Source of the DNA: Billgrantia pellis
GTDB taxonomy: Bacteria > Pseudomonadota > Gammaproteobacteria > Pseudomonadales > Halomonadaceae
Assembly (NCBI RefSeq): GCF_008297955.1
Contig: NZ_VTPY01000001.1
Location: 372,001 to 436,000 of the forward strand
Direction: 5' to 3'
Length of the DNA stretch: 64,000 nucleotides
Of the stretch, positions 15,284 to 23,407 are shown one piece after another. The position numbers and the translations under genes were made by a program. Numbering within the stretch: the stretch's first letter is position 1; every line of letters begins with the position of its first letter. The notes beneath the pieces were generated by a model. The model was given only the letters and a program-made list of their open reading frames with translations. It had not been told where the DNA came from and made no database searches.

Positions 15284-16945
15284 ATGGCCACGTTCTACAC
15301 CCTGCTCACCGACATCGGCCAGAACAAGCTGGCCAATGCCGTCGCCCTGGGGCAGACCATCCAGATAACCGAGCTGGCCGTCGGCGACGGCGGCGGCAGC
15401 TTGCCCACGCCCGACAGCAGCGCCACGGCGTTGGTCAACGAAGTGCGCCGTGCTGCGATCAATACCAGCCACACCGACCCCGACAACCCCTCCTGGATCG
15501 TGGTCGAGCAGGTGCTCCCGCCCGACGTCGGCGGCTGGACCATCCGAGAGATCGGGATCTATGACGTCGACGGCGATCTGATCGGCATCGGCAATTACCC
15601 CGAGACCTACAAGCCTGTGCTCAGCGAGGGCAGCTCTCGCACTCAGACCGTGCGCTTCGTACTCGAGGTCAGCGACACCGCTGCAGTGACGCTCAAAGTC
15701 GACCCCAGCGTCGTGCTCGCGACGCGGGATTATGCTGACTCGGCAGCCAAGCAAGCTGTCATTGAGCATGAGCAATCCGAAACTGCCCACACTGATGACC
15801 AGATAGCGTTAAGTACAGAGCTATCTCATGCGCCTTCAGCGGTTACCGTAGCCCAAGCGCTGCAGAGGATGGGAAGAAACTCGTCATATTCTCTCCCGCA
15901 ACGTGCAATTGACGAGAGCAGCGGGACAGGGCTCGATTATAAGTCCGAGCCACAGCTAGTCTATTGTGACAACGGTGATATTCTTTGCCTCTACCGTCGA
16001 GGCGCAGGGCATGTCGAAAACCAGGGGCGCATTGTTGGGAAACGCTCCAGCGATCTGGGGCGCACCTGGAGTGCTGAGTTCACCGTACATGATCATGTGA
16101 ACGGATTCGATACCCGTAACCCCGCCGTTGGCAAAGACCCCAGCAGCGGTCGGCTTATCGCATTCTCTCGTACACTCGATAACAATACGACCCATGATGA
16201 TGTGTTTTTCCAGACAAGTGATGATCATGGCATTACCTGGAACGCTGCTCAATCTCTTCAGGGCTTATTTCAGTCCGGCGAGACTCCAGTCCCTTGGGGA
16301 AAAGTGCTGGATACCAAGAATGGCTTGGGGATGGTGTTTTACCAAGAAAACAAGGCTTGGATGCTGTTCAGCACCGATGGGGGAATAACTTGGGGGAATC
16401 GGAAAACGATTTATGACCTGACCCAAACAGCGAAATATAACGAGCCCTATCTAGTCACCCTAGATGATAGCCGTTTGATCGCATGGGGGCGTATTGACAA
16501 CCCAGGTGGAACAGCCAACGGTCATCACTTTATTTATAGGAGCAGTGACGGTGGACTGACATGGCAGGTCGTTGAAGCCAACTATGAGCTATCTGCGGGT
16601 ATTACCGAGCCATCACCTGTGGCCATGTGCATGGGCACCGACAACGAGATTCAATGGGCATTTTTCGGCAGAGCTGGTGATCATGTGCTCTACGCAAATC
16701 GGATGAACGCAGAAGCCTTTTGGTTGCGCCCTAGGTGGGTATTTCAGGATGAGCCGCGCCGTCGACTATCACGAGGAAAGATAAATAGTTCGGAAGCAAC
16801 TACGGTAAGCGCATCTGACTATGGATACCCCTGTTTGCTGAAGCTACCTGGTATAGATCACACGACGCTTTGTGCTTGGTATGACTCTCAAGATGGAACG
16901 AACCAGCATATTGGCATCTACATCGCTAGCACGCCGAGGTATTAG
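15284..16945 (+). CDS. Tail fibre with P2-type collar and sialidase-like Asp-box beta-propeller
   Basis: The first ~190 residues are a P2 gpH-type tail-collar domain (MATFYTLLTDIGQNKLANA, then GGWTIREIGIYDVDGDLIGIGNYP). The remaining ~360 residues are different: four Asp-boxes of the S-x-D-x-G-x-x-W type lie at about residues 255-262, 312-319, 363-370 and 420-427 (for example SSDLGRTW and STDGGITW), spaced about 50 residues as in six-bladed sialidase propellers. The propeller half is clearly more AT-rich than the collar, a sign of recent domain exchange. It probably binds or cleaves a surface glycan. Whether catalytic arginines are present cannot be settled by eye. Confidence 0.85.
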   Translation: MATFYTLLTDIGQNKLANAVALGQTIQITELAVGDGGGSLPTPDSSATALVNEVRRAAINTSHTDPDNPSWIVVEQVLPPDVGGWTIREIGIYDVDGDLIGIGNYPETYKPVLSEGSSRTQTVRFVLEVSDTAAVTLKVDPSVVLATRDYADSAAKQAVIEHEQSETAHTDDQIALSTELSHAPSAVTVAQALQRMGRNSSYSLPQRAIDESSGTGLDYKSEPQLVYCDNGDILCLYRRGAGHVENQGRIVGKRSSDLGRTWSAEFTVHDHVNGFDTRNPAVGKDPSSGRLIAFSRTLDNNTTHDDVFFQTSDDHGITWNAAQSLQGLFQSGETPVPWGKVLDTKNGLGMVFYQENKAWMLFSTDGGITWGNRKTIYDLTQTAKYNEPYLVTLDDSRLIAWGRIDNPGGTANGHHFIYRSSDGGLTWQVVEANYELSAGITEPSPVAMCMGTDNEIQWAFFGRAGDHVLYANRMNAEAFWLRPRWVFQDEPRRRLSRGKINSSEATTVSASDYGYPCLLKLPGIDHTTLCAWYDSQDGTNQHIGIYIASTPRY

Positions 16946-16947
16946 AA

Positions 16948-17166
16948 ATGAGCATTCCTGCTTTATTCCATGACCCTGATAAAAGTTTGGCTAAAATTAT
17001 GGTTGATCGAGCTAGGCGCAATGCGTACAGCGAGAGGGTAGACCCATTACTTGCAGAGGCGACTATTAAGCAGAACTTGGGGGAAATAGAAGAATCTGAT
17101 AGGTTGATGAGCCTCGCACTCACCGAGCGCGAAGAAATTCAAACAGAACATCCCTGGCCAGATTAA
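16948..17166 (+). CDS. Small protein downstream of tail fibre, unknown function
   Basis: This 72-residue protein is soluble and mostly helical, ending TEREEIQTEHPWPD. It starts two bases after the fibre stop, in the position where many phages carry a fibre assembly chaperone, and shares the AT-rich composition of the fibre tip. It is shorter than typical fibre chaperones, and I see no family motif. Its 3' end overlaps the stop of the convergent acyltransferase gene by four bases. Confidence 0.55.
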   Translation: MSIPALFHDPDKSLAKIMVDRARRNAYSERVDPLLAEATIKQNLGEIEESDRLMSLALTEREEIQTEHPWPD

Positions 17167-18293
17167 GCAGTCTCTCCAATTGCGTTTCCAGCTTTTCGAT
17201 ACGATGTAATCTTCTTGCCCGCTCTGATTGCGGGCTTTTCAATGTATCGATAGAGCAAGTAAGATATACAAATAGACATCGGCGATACAAAAATAAAAAG
17301 TACAGCCGCTTTCTCAAATGGGCTAAATTCACCCATAATAGGCAATAAAAGCTGTAGCACATATGTGGCAGCGACGCTATGCAGCAGGTACAGAGAATAT
17401 GAAATATCACCAAAAAACTTCAGCACTGGTGAAAAGAAAGTGTTATTTAAATTCAAGTGCAACACGGAAAAGCACAGAGCGCCACAAAAAAAGGTAAACA
17501 AAATGCGCTTATCGCTTGTCACGATGCCGATCTGGTTGCCTTCGGCTGGATAAAAACAAAAAAGCAATGTTGACAATATAAGACAGGAGAACGCAGTAAC
17601 CTTTGATGGACTGCCCATCGTGTCACGCAGCCACCCCAAAGCCACACCCAGAGCGAATAGAAAAGCCTGGTTCATTGGGTTTATATACAGGCTCCATTGC
17701 TCAGCTAATGTTTCGCGAGGCGACAACATAAAGAAGGCGAACCAAATATAAATCAGGAAAGTGAGTGCCAATGCAGTTAGAAACAACCAAGCATTTCTTG
17801 TCGCAACAATAAGCAGAGGAAAAAATGCATAGAACACCATTTCATTCCCAATTGACCACCCTCCGCCTGGAATGTAGTCCCTTGGGTTATAAAAGCCAAA
17901 GGTAAGAGAAAAGTTTGATGCGTACTTAGGCCAGTCAGGAACAAAACTTGAGTTCTTAAACACGTAAAACGTTATCATCAGCAGCGTGGCAACCCAGAAA
18001 GCCGGTGCGATTCTAAAGTATCGCTTTAATACATAGGAGCCAATCTCCCTAAAACTCCATCTTGTATTCTGATAAACGAGATAAAGCGAGATGCCACTAA
18101 TGATATAAAAAGTTGATACGGCATAAACACCCAAGCGACCTACAAGAGTACCGCTATCAGGCACCCCTAGACTCCAGCTTAAGAAATGGTAAACCATCAC
18201 GGCCAAGGCCATGATTCCTCGCAGGTAGTCAATAGAGCAGATACGCGGCATCACTTGCTTTCCGGGTCGGTTGGTAGGAGACGTGCGGATCAT
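17163..18293 (-). CDS. Membrane acyltransferase family 3 (OafA/YrhL-like), probable seroconversion gene
   Basis: This protein of up to 376 residues (an alternative start is at 18251, giving PRICSIDYLRGIMALAVMVYHF near the N-terminus) is an integral membrane acyltransferase. The family signature is visible: SIDYLRGIMALAVMVYH with Arg and His, RIAPAFW, GGGWSIGNEMVFYAFFPL and a C-terminal GDISYSLYLLHS. About ten hydrophobic segments follow. Such proteins O-acetylate lipopolysaccharide or exopolysaccharide. The gene is reversed relative to the late genes and strongly AT-rich, the marks of a lysogeny-expressed moron. It probably alters the surface receptor of the host. The late-operon terminator lies within its 3' end. 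Confidence 0.88.
   Translation of the reverse strand: MIRTSPTNRPGKQVMPRICSIDYLRGIMALAVMVYHFLSWSLGVPDSGTLVGRLGVYAVSTFYIISGISLYLVYQNTRWSFREIGSYVLKRYFRIAPAFWVATLLMITFYVFKNSSFVPDWPKYASNFSLTFGFYNPRDYIPGGGWSIGNEMVFYAFFPLLIVATRNAWLFLTALALTFLIYIWFAFFMLSPRETLAEQWSLYINPMNQAFLFALGVALGWLRDTMGSPSKVTAFSCLILSTLLFCFYPAEGNQIGIVTSDKRILFTFFCGALCFSVLHLNLNNTFFSPVLKFFGDISYSLYLLHSVAATYVLQLLLPIMGEFSPFEKAAVLFIFVSPMSICISYLLYRYIEKPAIRAGKKITSYRKAGNAIGETA
17217..17240 (+). terminator. Rho-independent terminator of the baseplate/fibre transcript
   Basis: GCCCGC (17217-17222), a seven-base loop and GCGGGC (17230-17235) are followed by TTTTC. It reads on the plus strand and lies inside the coding 3' end of the convergent acyltransferase. 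Confidence 0.65.
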
Positions 18294-18348
18294 AACAGAG
18301 GTTTGTGTTTGTAGCTGTCAAGTGATCAAAATTGCGCATGTTTCATAA

Positions 18349-18366
18349 GAACCACCGCCAGCGGAG
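18349..18366 (+). repeat. Dispersed 18-bp boundary repeat, copy 5
   Basis: GAACCACCGCCAGCGGAG lies between the reversed acyltransferase and the sheath gene. The following CCCGCGCGAGCGC resembles the sequence after copy 1. Confidence 0.85.
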
Positions 18367-18438
18367 CCCCTCCCGCGCGAGCGCCATGCTGTGCCTACCG
18401 TCCGGAACACTACCTGATCAGGCGAGAGGCAAACCGCA

Positions 18439-19956
18439 ATGGCGAAATTCCTGCACGGGGTCGAGGTTCTCGAAATCGATACCGGCCCCCGGCCCATCCA
18501 GACCGTGCGCTCGGGCGTGATCGGCATCGTCGGCACCGCCCCCGATGCCGAAGGCGCCACGGCGGCCACGCTCACGCTGGGCAATGCCCCGGCGAATACC
18601 GGCATCCTCTACACCGCCATCGAAGCTGGCACGGCCGGCAACAACGTGCGGGTGCGCTACGTCGACCCGGGCTCGGCATCCGCCACCTTGGCTGTCACCG
18701 TCGAAGGCAACGACATCTCCGTCGCGCTGGCCACTGATGTCGAAGGAGCGGTTTCCAGCACGGCCGCCGACATCGTAACTGCGGTCAATGCCTCCGCCGA
18801 GGCTGGCGCGCTGGTCACCGCTGCAGCGGTGGAGGGCAGCGACGGTACAGGGCTCGCGCGAGCGCGAGGTTTCCAGTCGCTCAGTGGTGGTGCAGCCGAG
18901 CCGTTCCCCCTCAATCGTCCGATCCTGGTGGCTGGCTCCCGTACCGAGGCGGCCCGCCTGGGCACCTCAGGCACTCTGCCTACAGCGATTGATGGCATCT
19001 TCGACCAGGTCGGGGCGGTGATCATTGTCGTGCGAGTCGAGGAGGGCAGCGACGATGCCAGCACTATGGCTAACGTTATCGGCGGCGTGAACAGCACTAC
19101 CGGCGACCTCGAGGGTGTGCATGCCCTGGCTGGCGCCGAGAGTGTGGTCGGCTTCTCGCCGCGTATCCTCTGCGCCCCTGGCTTCACGCATCATCGAGAC
19201 AGCGGCCTGCGCAATGCCGTGGTGGCCGAGCTGCTCGGCATCGCCGAGCGCCTGCGCGCGGTGATCGTCGCTGACGGCCCGAACACCACTGATGACGAAG
19301 CCCAGCAGTACGCCAACGACTGGGGCAGCGCCCGCGTCTACCTGGTGGATCCCTGGGTGCAAGTGATGCAGAGCGACGGCAGCTATGCCAGCGAGCCGCC
19401 CAGCGCCCGCGTGGCCGGCATCATCGCCAAGATCGATAACGACCTCGGCTTCTGGTGGTCGCCCTCCAACAAGCCGGTCAACGGCATCGTTGGCACCTCA
19501 CGGCCGGTGGACTTCAAGCTGGGCGACGCGAACAGTCGCGCCAATCTGCTCAACGAGGGCGGCATCGCCACCATCATCCGACAGGACGGCTACCGCCTGT
19601 GGGGCAACCGCTCGCTGACCGACGACAGCAAGTGGCACTTCCTCTCGGTGCGCCGCACGGCCGACATGATCAACGACAGCATCCAGCGCGCGCACCTGTG
19701 GGCGGTGGATCGCAACATCACCAAGACCTACGTCGAGGACGTGACCGAGGGCGTCAACGCCTACATCGCCGGCTTGGTGGCCGAGGGCGCCTTGCTGGGC
19801 GGGCGCTGCTGGCCAGATCCCGATCTGAACACGCCCGCCAACATCCAGCTGGGCAAGGTGTACTTCAACTTCGAGTTCACCCCGCCCTATCCGGCTGAAC
19901 ACATCACCTTCCGGAGCATGCTGGTCAATGACTACATCGAGGAGGTGTTCGCGTAA
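18439..19956 (+). CDS. FI: Contractile tail sheath protein, P2 FI family
   Basis: The 505-residue protein starts with the sheath signature FLHGVEVLEIDTGPRPIQTVRSGVIGIVGTAPDA and ends with the conserved C-terminal domain (LGKVYFNFEFTPPYPAEHITFRSMLVNDYIEEVFA). Compared with P2 FI (396 residues) it has about 100 extra residues at roughly 48-150, a beta-rich unit (ILYTAIEAGTAGNNVRV, then TLAVTVEGNDISVAL) that probably decorates the outer surface of the sheath. The rest follows the canonical order. It is followed directly by the tube gene with a one-base overlap. Confidence 0.93.
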   Translation: MAKFLHGVEVLEIDTGPRPIQTVRSGVIGIVGTAPDAEGATAATLTLGNAPANTGILYTAIEAGTAGNNVRVRYVDPGSASATLAVTVEGNDISVALATDVEGAVSSTAADIVTAVNASAEAGALVTAAAVEGSDGTGLARARGFQSLSGGAAEPFPLNRPILVAGSRTEAARLGTSGTLPTAIDGIFDQVGAVIIVVRVEEGSDDASTMANVIGGVNSTTGDLEGVHALAGAESVVGFSPRILCAPGFTHHRDSGLRNAVVAELLGIAERLRAVIVADGPNTTDDEAQQYANDWGSARVYLVDPWVQVMQSDGSYASEPPSARVAGIIAKIDNDLGFWWSPSNKPVNGIVGTSRPVDFKLGDANSRANLLNEGGIATIIRQDGYRLWGNRSLTDDSKWHFLSVRRTADMINDSIQRAHLWAVDRNITKTYVEDVTEGVNAYIAGLVAEGALLGGRCWPDPDLNTPANIQLGKVYFNFEFTPPYPAEHITFRSMLVNDYIEEVFA

Positions 19957-20462
19957 TGGCCGCTCGCAACATCATCAAGAACATGACCGTCTCGGTCGAT
20001 GGCCGCGGCTATGCCGGGCAGGTCATGGAGTACACGCCCCCGGTGCTGACGCTGCTCACCGAGGAACACCGCGCCGGCGGTATGGATGCCCCGATCACCC
20101 TGGACATGGGCATGGAAGCGCTGGAGACCAGCTTCGTGCTGCGCTCCTACGACCGGGAAGTGCTGCGCCAGTTCGGGGTTTCCGAAGGTAATAGCGTGCC
20201 GTTCGTCGGCCGGGGTGCGATGCAGTCATACGACGGTACCGTTCGACCCACCACCCACACCATGCGCGGCAAGATCACCAGCATCGACCGCGGCACCTGG
20301 CAGCCCGGCACGCCGGCGACCATGACCGTGACCATGCGTCTCGATTACTACCGCGAAGATCATGACGGGGCGCGGGTGCACGAGATCGACGTCGAGAAGA
20401 TGGTGCGCGTGGTGGATGGCATCGACCTGATGGCCGACATTCGCCAAGCGCTGGGTATCTGA
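19956..20462 (+). CDS. FII: Major tail tube protein, P2 FII family
   Basis: The 168-residue protein fits P2 FII in length (172) and motifs: an N-terminal NIIKNMTVSVDGRGYAGQV, LEEHRAGGMDAPITLDMGMEALETSF, and a C-terminal REDHDGARVHEIDVEKMVRVVDGIDLMADIR. It forms the inner tube that the sheath drives through the host envelope. A strong terminator follows. Confidence 0.94.
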   Translation: MAARNIIKNMTVSVDGRGYAGQVMEYTPPVLTLLTEEHRAGGMDAPITLDMGMEALETSFVLRSYDREVLRQFGVSEGNSVPFVGRGAMQSYDGTVRPTTHTMRGKITSIDRGTWQPGTPATMTVTMRLDYYREDHDGARVHEIDVEKMVRVVDGIDLMADIRQALGI

Positions 20463-20479
20463 TCACAGCGGCAGTCCTT

Positions 20480-20505
20480 GGCCGGCACCGTGCCGGCCCT
20501 TTTTC
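20480..20505 (+). terminator. Rho-independent terminator after the tube gene
   Basis: GGCCGGCA (20480-20487), loop CCG, TGCCGGCC (20491-20498), then CTTTTTCC. An eight-base GC stem and T-run make this a good terminator or attenuator, reducing expression of E and the tape measure relative to sheath and tube. Confidence 0.8.
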
Positions 20506-20524
20506 CATCTGACCGGAATTCCCC

Positions 20525-20812
20525 ATGAGCAACAAGACTCCCGATTACCTCCGCCACGACGACCAGGGCTATTGCGACATCACGCTGGCGCGCCCCATCA
20601 CGCTCGAGAACGGCGTTGAGCAGGGCACGCTGCGCATGCGCGAGCCCACTGTCGAGGACCAGATCGTTCACGACGAGATGAAAGGCTCGGATGCGGTGCG
20701 CGAAGTCACCATGTTCGCCAACCTCTGCGAAGTGGCGCCGTCCGACATCCGCAAGCTGAACCTCAAGAGCTACAAGCGCCTCCAGGAGGCCTACGCCGGT
20801 TTTTTGGACTGA
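20525..20812 (+). CDS. E: Tail assembly protein, P2 gpE family (short frameshift product)
   Basis: This 95-residue protein fits P2 gpE/Mu gp41 tail assembly chaperones: ITLARPITLENGVEQGTLRMREPTVEDQIVHDEMKG, then AREVTMFANLCEVAPSDIRKLNLKSYKRLQEAY-type sequence. It sits between tube and tape measure, as in P2. Its last codons read GGT TTT TTG GAC TGA, which contains a T TTT TTG slippery heptamer in the correct phase for -1 slippage into the E' frame. The unshifted product would act as a tape-measure chaperone at higher copy. Confidence 0.9.
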   Translation: MSNKTPDYLRHDDQGYCDITLARPITLENGVEQGTLRMREPTVEDQIVHDEMKGSDAVREVTMFANLCEVAPSDIRKLNLKSYKRLQEAYAGFLD

Positions 20813-20943
20813 CCGGCACTGACGCGCGCCGGCTGGTGCTGGCGCTGTCATCCCATACCGGCTGGTCGCTGGCTGAGATCAGCACCATGCGGGTAAGCCG
20901 GTTCCTATGGTGGGTCGAGGGCCTGCCCAAGCGAGAAGGGTAG
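20800..20943 (+). CDS. E': E' extension reached by -1 ribosomal frameshift (E+E' product)
   Basis: The heptamer T TTT TTG at 20800-20806 lies just before the E stop. After a -1 slip the ribosome would read GGA CTG ACC ... for 45 more codons to the TAG at 20941-20943, giving an E+E' protein of about 139 residues (P2 E+E' is 142). The extension (DARRLVLALSSHTGWSLAEISTM, then RFLWWVEGLPK) has the typical helical E' pattern with conserved Trp residues. It has no start codon or ribosome site of its own that would explain separate expression. Confidence 0.85.
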   Translation, partial: FFGLTGTDARRLVLALSSHTGWSLAEISTMRVSRFLWWVEGLPKREG

Positions 20944-20952
20944 AGAGGGCGC

Positions 20953-23007
20953 ATGTCGAACCGTAGGCTCAATGCCCAGATCACCATCGGCGGCACAGTC
21001 GCCCGCTCGCTCACCAAGGGTCTCACCGACACCAAAGGGCAGCTGGCTGAGGTCGGCGGCGCCATCCGCAACGCCGAGAGCCAGCAGCGCCGGCTGTCGC
21101 GCGAGATGGAGAGCATGGGCCGCGCGGGCATGAACATCGACCCGCTGCGCCGTCGCTATGCCCAGCTATCCGACGAGATCGACCGCTTACGTCGCCGCCA
21201 GGAAGCGCTGAATCGTCTGGCGGCTGCCGACGTTGGCGGCAAGTTCCGCACCATGACCACCGAGGTGGGGCGCCTGGCGCGTCGCACCGCCATGCTCGGC
21301 ACCGCCGCGGCAGGCAGCATCTTCGCGGTAGCCAACAGCACCTCTCAGCTCGGCGACAACGTCGCCAAGCAGGCAGACAAGATCGGCATCGGCGTGCGTG
21401 AGCTCCAGGAGCTGCGCTACGCCGGTGAGCGGGGCGGCATGGCGGTAGGTTCCCTCGACAGTGCCGTGAACCGCTTCACCCGTCGCTTGGGGCGTGCTGC
21501 CCAAGGTACCGGTGCCGCGAAGAGGGCCTATGACGAGCTGGGGCTGTCAGCGGAACAGCTCGCCTCAATGAGCCCCGACGAGGCCCTGGCCTTGGTGGCG
21601 GATCGCTTGGAGGACGTGGAGAACCACACCGACAAGCTGGCCTATGCCTCCGCCCTGTTCGGCAACGAGGGAGAGGGCATGCTCAATGTGCTGCGCGGTG
21701 GCTCTGCAGCCCTGCGGCAGTACGCGGACGACGCTGCCCGCACCGGCTACATCCTCAGCGAGAAGGCAGCCCGCGACGCCGAAGTTTTTCAGGACACCTT
21801 GCTGGATACACGCCTGAGCCTGGCGGGACTCAAGAATATCGTCGGCTCCGAGCTGATGCCGGTAGTCGCCGACATGATGGGCCAGTTCACCGGCTGGCTT
21901 GCGGAAAACCGGGACCAGGTGCGCCAGTGGTCTACGTTGTTTGCCGATCGGCTGCGTCAGGCGGTGCCCATTATCGGCGAGCTGGCCAGTGGCATCGGCA
22001 CGGTCGTTTCCACCGTCGGCACTGCAGTCAACCGCACCGCCCAGCTGGTCGGCGGCTTCGACAACCTGGCGATGATCGTCGGCGGGATCTTCGCCAGCAA
22101 GGCCATCGTCTCGGTCGTGTCCTTCGGCCTCGCCATCGGAAAGGCGGGCATGGCGCTCTGGTCCCTCGCCGGCACCTTCCCGGTAGTGGTCGGTGGCATC
22201 AAGGCCATCGGCGCGGCGCTCATGGCCAACCCGATCGGAATTGCCGTCGGCGTCATCGCTGGCGCTGCGTACGTGATCTATCGCAACTGGGACTGGATCG
22301 GCCCATGGTTCGGAAAGCTGTGGGATGGCATCAAGTGGGTCGCCAGTGTTGCATGGGAAGGGCTTAAGACCATCGTGAGTTGGTCGCCGCTGGGCTTGAT
22401 CGTTCGCGCCTGGGCGCCGATGGCGACCAAGGTCGGCGAGATCGTCGGCTTGGCCAGGGACATGGCGGGCGCCGCGTGGGATTGGATGGCGGCGAAGCTC
22501 TCCTGGTCGCCGCTCGAAACCATCTCCAACGCCTGGGGCGGTCTGGCCGAGTGGTTTGGCGGCCTCTGGGATGGCATCACCGAGCGCGCCGCGCGCGCCA
22601 TCGACTGGATGGTCGGCAAGCTGGAATGGGTGGGCGATGCCTTCAACAAGGTCAAGGGCTGGATCACCTGGGGCGAGGATGACGATGCCGACGAGATCCG
22701 CGCCCAGCTTGGCGGGGGGAATGCCGGCGCCCTGGGGCTCACTACGAACCGTGAACGCAGGGAAGCAGAAAGCGAAGCCACCGTCGAGCGTACGGCGCCC
22801 AACCTTGGCCCAGAACGCCCTCGCCTGGCCGAGCAGCGCACAGCCACCGAGCGAGCACGCGAGGTGGTTAACAACATCACCAACAACCTGACGCTCCACG
22901 TGACCCGGCGCGAGGGCGAGGCCGATGCCTCCTATGCCCGACGCATCACCGACATGGTCATAGAGGAGCTGAACGCCCGCCAGCAGGGAGCCCTTTACGA
23001 TGGCTGA
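20953..23007 (+). CDS. T: Tail tape measure protein, P2 gpT family
   Basis: The 684-residue protein has a long coiled-coil N-terminus (about residues 20-100), a conserved block with QADKIGIGVRELQELRYAGERGGMAVGSLDSAVNRFTRRLG, two or three hydrophobic segments (about 360-440), then Trp-rich repeats (IGPWFGKLWDGIKWVASVAWEGLK; WSPLGLIVRAW and WSPLETISNAW) typical of tape measures. It sets tail length and is injected with DNA. Its stop overlaps the U start. A tail of 684 residues predicts a tube of roughly P2 scale (P2 T is 815). Confidence 0.92.
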   Translation: MSNRRLNAQITIGGTVARSLTKGLTDTKGQLAEVGGAIRNAESQQRRLSREMESMGRAGMNIDPLRRRYAQLSDEIDRLRRRQEALNRLAAADVGGKFRTMTTEVGRLARRTAMLGTAAAGSIFAVANSTSQLGDNVAKQADKIGIGVRELQELRYAGERGGMAVGSLDSAVNRFTRRLGRAAQGTGAAKRAYDELGLSAEQLASMSPDEALALVADRLEDVENHTDKLAYASALFGNEGEGMLNVLRGGSAALRQYADDAARTGYILSEKAARDAEVFQDTLLDTRLSLAGLKNIVGSELMPVVADMMGQFTGWLAENRDQVRQWSTLFADRLRQAVPIIGELASGIGTVVSTVGTAVNRTAQLVGGFDNLAMIVGGIFASKAIVSVVSFGLAIGKAGMALWSLAGTFPVVVGGIKAIGAALMANPIGIAVGVIAGAAYVIYRNWDWIGPWFGKLWDGIKWVASVAWEGLKTIVSWSPLGLIVRAWAPMATKVGEIVGLARDMAGAAWDWMAAKLSWSPLETISNAWGGLAEWFGGLWDGITERAARAIDWMVGKLEWVGDAFNKVKGWITWGEDDDADEIRAQLGGGNAGALGLTTNRERREAESEATVERTAPNLGPERPRLAEQRTATERAREVVNNITNNLTLHVTRREGEADASYARRITDMVIEELNARQQGALYDG

Positions 23008-23407
23008 GGTCATGATGCGGCTGGGCGAATTCTCGTTCAGCATCGATACCGCTGCCTATCAGCAGCTCATGCGGGTCACGCGCTACCGCTGGAGCCGGCA
23101 GTCTCGCGTCGGCACGCATGACGCTCTGCAGTTTACCGGCTACGGCGGGGACCAGATCACCCTGACCGGGAAGATCTATCCGGGCTGGCGCGGTGGTGCG
23201 GGACAAATCCGTGAAATGCGGGCCCAGGCCGCCCAGGGAAAGCCGATGATGCTGGTCGATGGCAACGGCTACATACATGGCCGGTGGGCCGTTGAAAGCG
23301 TCGAGGAGCAGGCCGACATCTTCGCCCCAGCGGGCGTACCTCGCCGTCAGCAATTCACCCTGCAGATGGAGTTCTTCGACGATGGCCCGCAAGTATCGGA
23401 CACGTGA
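23000..23407 (+). CDS. U: Tail terminator/completion protein, P2 gpU family
   Basis: The 135-residue protein shows gpU features: MMRLGEFSFSIDTAAYQQLMRVTRYRWSRQSRVGTHDALQFTGYGGDQITLTGKIYPGW and GKPMMLVDGNGYIHGRWAVESVEE. gpU caps the tail tube at the head-proximal end. It overlaps T by eight bases and the X gene by 26 bases, the usual U-X-D arrangement. Confidence 0.92.
   Translation: MAEVMMRLGEFSFSIDTAAYQQLMRVTRYRWSRQSRVGTHDALQFTGYGGDQITLTGKIYPGWRGGAGQIREMRAQAAQGKPMMLVDGNGYIHGRWAVESVEEQADIFAPAGVPRRQQFTLQMEFFDDGPQVSDT

Noticed and set aside
21565..23043. 492-residue minus-strand ORF
   Set aside because: Antisense to the tape measure gene, with no recognisable domain.
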